Assembly: GCA_905205195.1 (NCBI GenBank)
Contig: CAJLCS010000076.1
Location: 1-8,951 of the forward strand
DNA length: 8,951 bases
Origin: an uncultured Eubacteriales bacterium
GTDB taxonomy: Bacteria; Bacillota; Clostridia; Oscillospirales; Oscillospiraceae
Reading direction: 5' to 3'
Shown here: piece by piece, positions 5,447 to 8,951 of the stretch
Numbering within the stretch: the first letter of the stretch is position 1
Layout: the number at the start of each line of letters is the position of its first letter
Made by a program: the position numbers and the translations under genes
The notes under the pieces: model-generated
Told to the model about the DNA's origin: nothing
The model's database searches: none
The model's input: only the letters and a program-made list of their open reading frames with translations

Positions 5447-7360
5447 TTGTCTCGCGTTGCTGTGTCCTCGGGCTGGGCCGCGGCTGCCGGAAAAACCGGC
5501 GGTCTTGTGTTTCGGATCGGTCTGACGGCGATGTCTTATTTTCTCATGGAAGCGGCGGCCATGCTCCTGCTGGACCCGGTGACGCCGCTGGTGCTGGGCT
5601 TCGGCCTGCTGTGGGCGGGGCTTCTGACTACGCTGGTGTGGATGCTGCCCAGACTGGCGGGGCGGATTGTCTACGGCGTGACCTATTTTGCGGCCTGGGG
5701 CTGGATGCTGGCCCAGACGGGGTATGTCCAGCTGTTTCAGAAGCTGATGTGGGTGTCGGATATTCTGCTGGCCGGAGAGGGGGCGGATTATTTCAACGTC
5801 ATTCTGAGCTTTTCCTGGAAATGGTGGCTCTCCGGTGCGGTGCTGCTAGCTCTGGGCGTGGTGACGCTTCTTCTGTTGCCGAAGCGGCGGAAACGGGGCC
5901 GGGACTATCTGATCGGCGCGGCTGCGGCGGCGGTGATGATCGGCGGCCTGTTTGCCATGCCGGAGGCGGTGTTCCTCCACGACCTGGATGTGTGGGGCAC
6001 CCGGTCGGAATACGCCCAGTCCTCGTCGTTCCGGGCCTGCTACAACACCATGTACGACGCCCAGAACGTCTATGACATCTGCGGCTTTTATCAGCTGACC
6101 TTCCGGGATATCTGGAAGCACCACCTGTACCCGCTGACGCCGGCCTACCGCCGGGAGCAGACGGCGGACCGGGCGGAAATCGACGCTTATTTTGACGCCC
6201 GTCCGGACCATGAGGCCAACGACATGACCGGGACGCTGGCGGGGAAAAACGTGATCCTGGTGCTGATGGAATCCATGGATGACTGGCTCATCACGCCGGA
6301 GGACACGCCCACGCTGTACCGGATGATGGGGGAGGGCATTTCCTTCACCAATTTCTATACCCCCGGCTACGGCAGCGCCCGGACCATCAACTCGGAATTC
6401 TGCATGAATACGGGTATTTACCTGCCGACTAACGGAAAATACGTCTTTTCCTATGTGACCAACACCTTCAGCCAGTCGCTGGCCAGCCGGCTGACGGCGG
6501 CAGGGTACACGGCGGAGGAATTCCACTATAATACGCCGGATTTCTACTCCCGGGGAGTGTTTGCCCCGGCTATGGGGTACCGCACCTACAATTCCTACGC
6601 GGCCTATACGAGCAGCGAGGACGAGCTGTTCGATGACTGCTATCTGTTTGACAGTCAGGAGCTGTCGGACCTGTTTTTCCGGGAGGGACCGACCTTCAAC
6701 TTCATCGTGACCCGGTCCGCCCACCTGAGCTACGTTTACAACGAGGTGCTCAGCCACTACGCCCTGAAGCGCTATCCCGATTACCGGGGCAAATACGGCG
6801 ACGAAGAGGTGGACTGCGCCCGGGTGAAGGCCCGGCTGGTGGATGACCTGTTTACCCGGATGCTGGCGGAGCTGGAAAGCCGGGGGCAGCTGGAAAACAC
6901 GGTGATCATCGGCGTGACGGACCATTATACCTACGGCTTCAAGGACACGGCGCAGCTGCTGGAGCTGTCCGGCGCAGACGATGTGCTGGAGCTGGAAAAG
7001 ACGCCGTGCTTTGTCTGGTCGGCGGATCTGGCACCGATGAACGTGACCAAAACGCTCAACACGGCGGACGTGGTGCCCACGGTGCTGAACCTGCTGGGCA
7101 TGGACCCGGGAAAGCGGTATCTGGGGCAGGATGCCTTCGACAGCCGGTATGCGGGCTACGCCTTTTTCCCGGACGGCAGCTGGATTTCAGACGGCGTGAT
7201 CTGCAAGGCCGTTGGCGGCGGCATGGAGGTTCTGCAAAATACCTCCGGTAAACCGTTGTCGGAGGAGGAGCAGCAGCGGATGCTGGAGGAAAACCGGGCC
7301 TTTGTGCGGATCAGCAATCTGCTGCTGACGACGGACTACTATCGGGGAGAAACGGGATGA
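5447..7360 (+). CDS. LtaS-like membrane phosphotransferase (sulfatase fold)
   Basis: The 637 residues have the layout of lipoteichoic acid synthases: five membrane segments (about 24-42, 46-66, 72-92, 127-145, 153-173), a linker, then an extracellular alkaline-phosphatase/sulfatase-fold domain from about 266. LtaS polymerises glycerol phosphate taken from phosphatidylglycerol onto a lipid anchor. Catalytic residues align by motif: E275 in LVLMESMDD, the nucleophile T313 in GSARTINSEF, and D492-H493 in VTDHYTYG, matching E255, T300 and D475-H476 of S. aureus LtaS. H426 (TRSAHLSY) fits LtaS H416. DFYSR (365-369) fits the headgroup pocket, with R369 for R356 but Y367 in place of W354. The gene starts at TTG, downstream of GGGAGG. 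Its stop overlaps the next start as ATGA. It could make a glycerol-phosphate polymer or transfer another phospholipid headgroup; the product is not certain. Confidence 0.9.
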   Translation: MSRVAVSSGWAAAAGKTGGLVFRIGLTAMSYFLMEAAAMLLLDPVTPLVLGFGLLWAGLLTTLVWMLPRLAGRIVYGVTYFAAWGWMLAQTGYVQLFQKLMWVSDILLAGEGADYFNVILSFSWKWWLSGAVLLALGVVTLLLLPKRRKRGRDYLIGAAAAAVMIGGLFAMPEAVFLHDLDVWGTRSEYAQSSSFRACYNTMYDAQNVYDICGFYQLTFRDIWKHHLYPLTPAYRREQTADRAEIDAYFDARPDHEANDMTGTLAGKNVILVLMESMDDWLITPEDTPTLYRMMGEGISFTNFYTPGYGSARTINSEFCMNTGIYLPTNGKYVFSYVTNTFSQSLASRLTAAGYTAEEFHYNTPDFYSRGVFAPAMGYRTYNSYAAYTSSEDELFDDCYLFDSQELSDLFFREGPTFNFIVTRSAHLSYVYNEVLSHYALKRYPDYRGKYGDEEVDCARVKARLVDDLFTRMLAELESRGQLENTVIIGVTDHYTYGFKDTAQLLELSGADDVLELEKTPCFVWSADLAPMNVTKTLNTADVVPTVLNLLGMDPGKRYLGQDAFDSRYAGYAFFPDGSWISDGVICKAVGGGMEVLQNTSGKPLSEEEQQRMLEENRAFVRISNLLLTTDYYRGETG

Positions 7361-8643
7361 AAATCAAAACCAAAGTCCTGCCCTACGAGCAGGTGATGGC
7401 CCTGCCCCGGCCGGATCACCGGCTGCCCGTGCGTCCCAGCCTGCTGCTGACGACGCTGGTGCGGCTGGCGGCCGTCCGGGATCTGAAGCAGACCCGCTTT
7501 ACCTACCGGACCCGGAATATGGACCGGGCAGGAAAGGGACCGTACCTGATTCTGATGAATCACTCCAGCTTTATCGACCTGGAGATCGTCTCGAAGATTT
7601 TTTACCCCAAGCCCTACGGGATTGTGTGTACCTCCGACGGCTTTATCGGCAAGCGGGCGCTGATGCGGCATCTGGGCTGCATTCCCACCCGGAAATTCGT
7701 CAGCGACGTGACGCTGATTTCCGACATGGACTATCTGCTCCACGAGAAGAAGGTCAGCGTGCTGATGTATCCGGAGGCCAGCTATACCTTTGACGGCACC
7801 GCCACACCGCTGCCGCGGAAAATGGGTGTGCTGCTGAAAAAGCTGAAGGTGCCGGTGGTGACGGTGATGACCCGGGGGGCCTTTGCCCGGGATCCGCTCT
7901 ACAACTGCCTGCAAAAACGGAAGGTGGCGGTCAGCGCCGAGGTATCCTGCCTGCTGACGCCGGAGGAAATTGCGGAAAAGCCGGTGGCGGAGCTGGATCG
8001 GCTGCTGGACGAGGCCTTCACCTTTGACCAGTTTGCCTGGCAGAAGGAAAACGGCGTGGAAATCCATGAGCCGTTCCGGGGCGACGGCTTAAACCGGATC
8101 CTCTATCAGTGCGCCCACTGCGGCACGGAAGGGCAGATGGAGGGCCGGGGCACCCGGCTGACCTGCCATGCCTGCGGCAAAACCTACGAGCTGACGCCGC
8201 TGGGGCAGCTGCGGGCGCTGGACGGCGAAACGGAGTTCCCCCACATTCCGGACTGGTACCGCTGGGAGCGCAGTCAGGTCCGGCAGGCGCTGGAAAACGG
8301 GACCTACCGGCTGGATACGCCGGTGACCATCGGCATGATGGTGGACTACAAGGCCATTTATCTGGTGGGCGAGGGTAATCTGCACCACGACGAGCAGGGG
8401 TTCCGGCTTACCGGCTGCGACGGCAAGCTCTGCTATACCCAAAGCCCGCTGGCCTGCTATGGCCTGTATTCCGACTACTACTGGTACGAAATCGGCGACG
8501 TGATCTGCATCGGCAATCAGGACGCTCTGTATTACTGCTTTCCCCGGCGCCCCGATGTGGTGGCCAAAACCCGTCTGGCGGCGGAGGAGCTGTACAAGCT
8601 CCAAAAGCTGCGCCGCAGACGGCCCCAAACGGTGCCGAAGTAA
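7357..8643 (+). CDS. PlsC-type lysophospholipid acyltransferase with zinc ribbon and extra C-terminal domain
   Basis: The 428-residue protein begins with a PlsC acyltransferase domain (about 45-200). It has the catalytic HxxxxD box NHSSFID (H69, D74), the IPTRKF substrate segment (109-114) and the YPEASYTFDG block (138-147), in the place of the usual FPEG motif. Such enzymes transfer an acyl chain from acyl-ACP, acyl-CoA or a related donor to a glycerolipid at the cytoplasmic membrane face. Two CxxC pairs, C252/C255 and C270/C273, form a predicted zinc ribbon. About 150 further residues follow, rich in Tyr/Trp (DWYRWERSQVRQAL at 299-312, SDYYWYEIGD at 372-381), with no family I can name firmly. 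The tail is basic (LRRRRPQ). Typical PlsC proteins have about 200-250 residues, so nearly half of this one is extension. GGGGAGA at 7344-7350 precedes the ATG, and the start overlaps the LtaS-like stop, so the two are translationally coupled. The substrate is probably a glycerolipid or the lipid anchor of a surface polymer. Confidence 0.88.
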   Translation: MKIKTKVLPYEQVMALPRPDHRLPVRPSLLLTTLVRLAAVRDLKQTRFTYRTRNMDRAGKGPYLILMNHSSFIDLEIVSKIFYPKPYGIVCTSDGFIGKRALMRHLGCIPTRKFVSDVTLISDMDYLLHEKKVSVLMYPEASYTFDGTATPLPRKMGVLLKKLKVPVVTVMTRGAFARDPLYNCLQKRKVAVSAEVSCLLTPEEIAEKPVAELDRLLDEAFTFDQFAWQKENGVEIHEPFRGDGLNRILYQCAHCGTEGQMEGRGTRLTCHACGKTYELTPLGQLRALDGETEFPHIPDWYRWERSQVRQALENGTYRLDTPVTIGMMVDYKAIYLVGEGNLHHDEQGFRLTGCDGKLCYTQSPLACYGLYSDYYWYEIGDVICIGNQDALYYCFPRRPDVVAKTRLAAEELYKLQKLRRRRPQTVPK

Positions 8644-8671
8644 ATCCGGAACCGGAATCGATAGGCTGGAA

Positions 8672-8705
8672 AAAGCTCCGGAATCCCGCGGGATTCTGGA
8701 GCTTT
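8672..8705. terminator. Convergent bidirectional terminator
   Basis: AAAGCTCC (8672-8679) pairs with GGAGCTTT (8698-8705), enclosing the perfect palindrome GAATCCCGCGGGATTC (8681-8696), with one G-T pair (8680/8697). On the plus strand the T run is weak (TTTGCAGTATCTTTT). On the minus strand AAAAA at 8670-8674 gives a good T tail. It probably ends transcription from both sides. Confidence 0.75.
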
Positions 8706-8793
8706 GCAGTATCTTTTGAATGAAATCAGTGCTTTGACCGCTGCGGCTATGCCGCGAGGACGCGGCTGTTCAGCAGGCGCGAAACACGCAAAA
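8706..8793. other. Intergenic stretch between two terminators
   Basis: I see no gene, promoter or ribosome site here. The only structure is a small GCGGC/GCCGC hairpin at 8743-8755. Confidence 0.5.
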
Positions 8794-8823
8794 GCCCCCG
8801 GGCGAAAAGATTCGCCCGGGGGC
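8790..8823 (-). terminator. Terminator for the minus-strand gene at the right edge
   Basis: A perfect 13-bp stem pairs GCCCCCGGGCGAA (8794-8806) with TTCGCCCGGGGGC (8811-8823), with an AAGA loop. AAAA at 8790-8793 becomes a TTTT tail on the minus strand, whereas the plus-strand side has no T run. It therefore terminates leftward transcription, which supports a minus-strand gene ending near 8854. Confidence 0.88.
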
Positions 8824-8853
8824 CATAGGAGTCGAGGAAAATAAAACAGCCGA

Positions 8854-8951
8854 TCAGCGCTTGCTGAACTGAGGTGCGCGACGGGCGGCCTTCAGACCGT
8901 ACTGCGCGAGTTTTTGAGCTGTTTTCCCTTGATACTCCGGGCTTTTCCGGC
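8854..8951 (-). CDS. 3' end of an unidentified minus-strand gene (partial)
   Basis: One minus-strand frame is open from the right edge to a TGA at 8854-8856, 30 bases before a strong minus-strand terminator. It gives 31 C-terminal residues that are basic and end in ARRAPQFSKR. The other two frames do not fit as well: one has a stop about 60 bases in, and the other reads on through the terminator hairpin. The tail is rich in Lys, Arg, Gln and Ala, which suggests a nucleic-acid-binding protein or a basic extension, but I do not recognise the family. Confidence 0.5.
   Translation of the reverse strand, partial: RKSPEYQGKTAQKLAQYGLKAARRAPQFSKR

Noticed and set aside
5440..6075. ATG at 5440 opening a 211-codon frame
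   Set aside because: It is 1 base from the ribosome site and out of frame with the LtaS-like domain; its translation is Gly/Arg/Ala-rich with no motif.
5846..6925. Minus-strand open frame of 359 codons opposite the LtaS-like gene
   Set aside because: It is antisense to the catalytic domain of that gene, and its repetitive Val/His/Arg/Gln composition shows no motif.
8743..8755. Small GCGGC/GCCGC hairpin between the two right-hand terminators
   Set aside because: A 5-bp stem with no T tail and no nearby gene start is expected by chance in GC-rich DNA.

Overview
The window looks like chromosomal DNA from a GC-rich, low-redundancy clostridial Firmicute, probably of the Oscillospiraceae/Ruminococcaceae type. 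This is inferred from the gene set (AsnA, DegV, an LtaS-like enzyme, a Nif3 protein), strong AAGGAGG/GGGAGG ribosome sites, consensus sigma-A promoters and GC-rich hairpin-plus-T terminators. It reads as ordinary core and accessory chromosome. I saw no mobile element, CRISPR array, tRNA or rRNA.

Layout, left to right. (1) Bases 1-1449: the tail of an unidentified gene, then a MarR-family regulator and a DegV/FakB-type fatty-acid-binding protein that overlap by ATGA. The unit ends at a bidirectional terminator. (2) Bases 1459-1870, minus strand: the relic of a GNAT acetyltransferase, frameshifted and lacking its N-terminus. (3) Bases 1880-3819: a promoter, asnA (ammonia-dependent asparagine synthetase) and a Nif3-like metalloprotein with a variant HEP motif, then a terminator. 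(4) Bases 3820-5379: a regulatory region with small inverted repeats, a consensus promoter, a lone MFS permease and a strong terminator. (5) Bases 5387-8705: a promoter driving two overlapping genes, an LtaS-like membrane phosphotransferase that starts at TTG and a PlsC-type acyltransferase with a zinc ribbon and an extra C-terminal domain, then a convergent terminator. (6) Bases 8706-8951: the downstream end of a minus-strand gene with its own terminator.

Lipid and envelope functions recur. DegV proteins bind fatty acids, and MarR regulators such as FabT control fatty-acid genes in Firmicutes. The LtaS-like/acyltransferase pair could build or modify a surface polymer on a lipid anchor. That pair is the best candidate for an uncharacterised system here, but its specific role is inferred from context and domains only.
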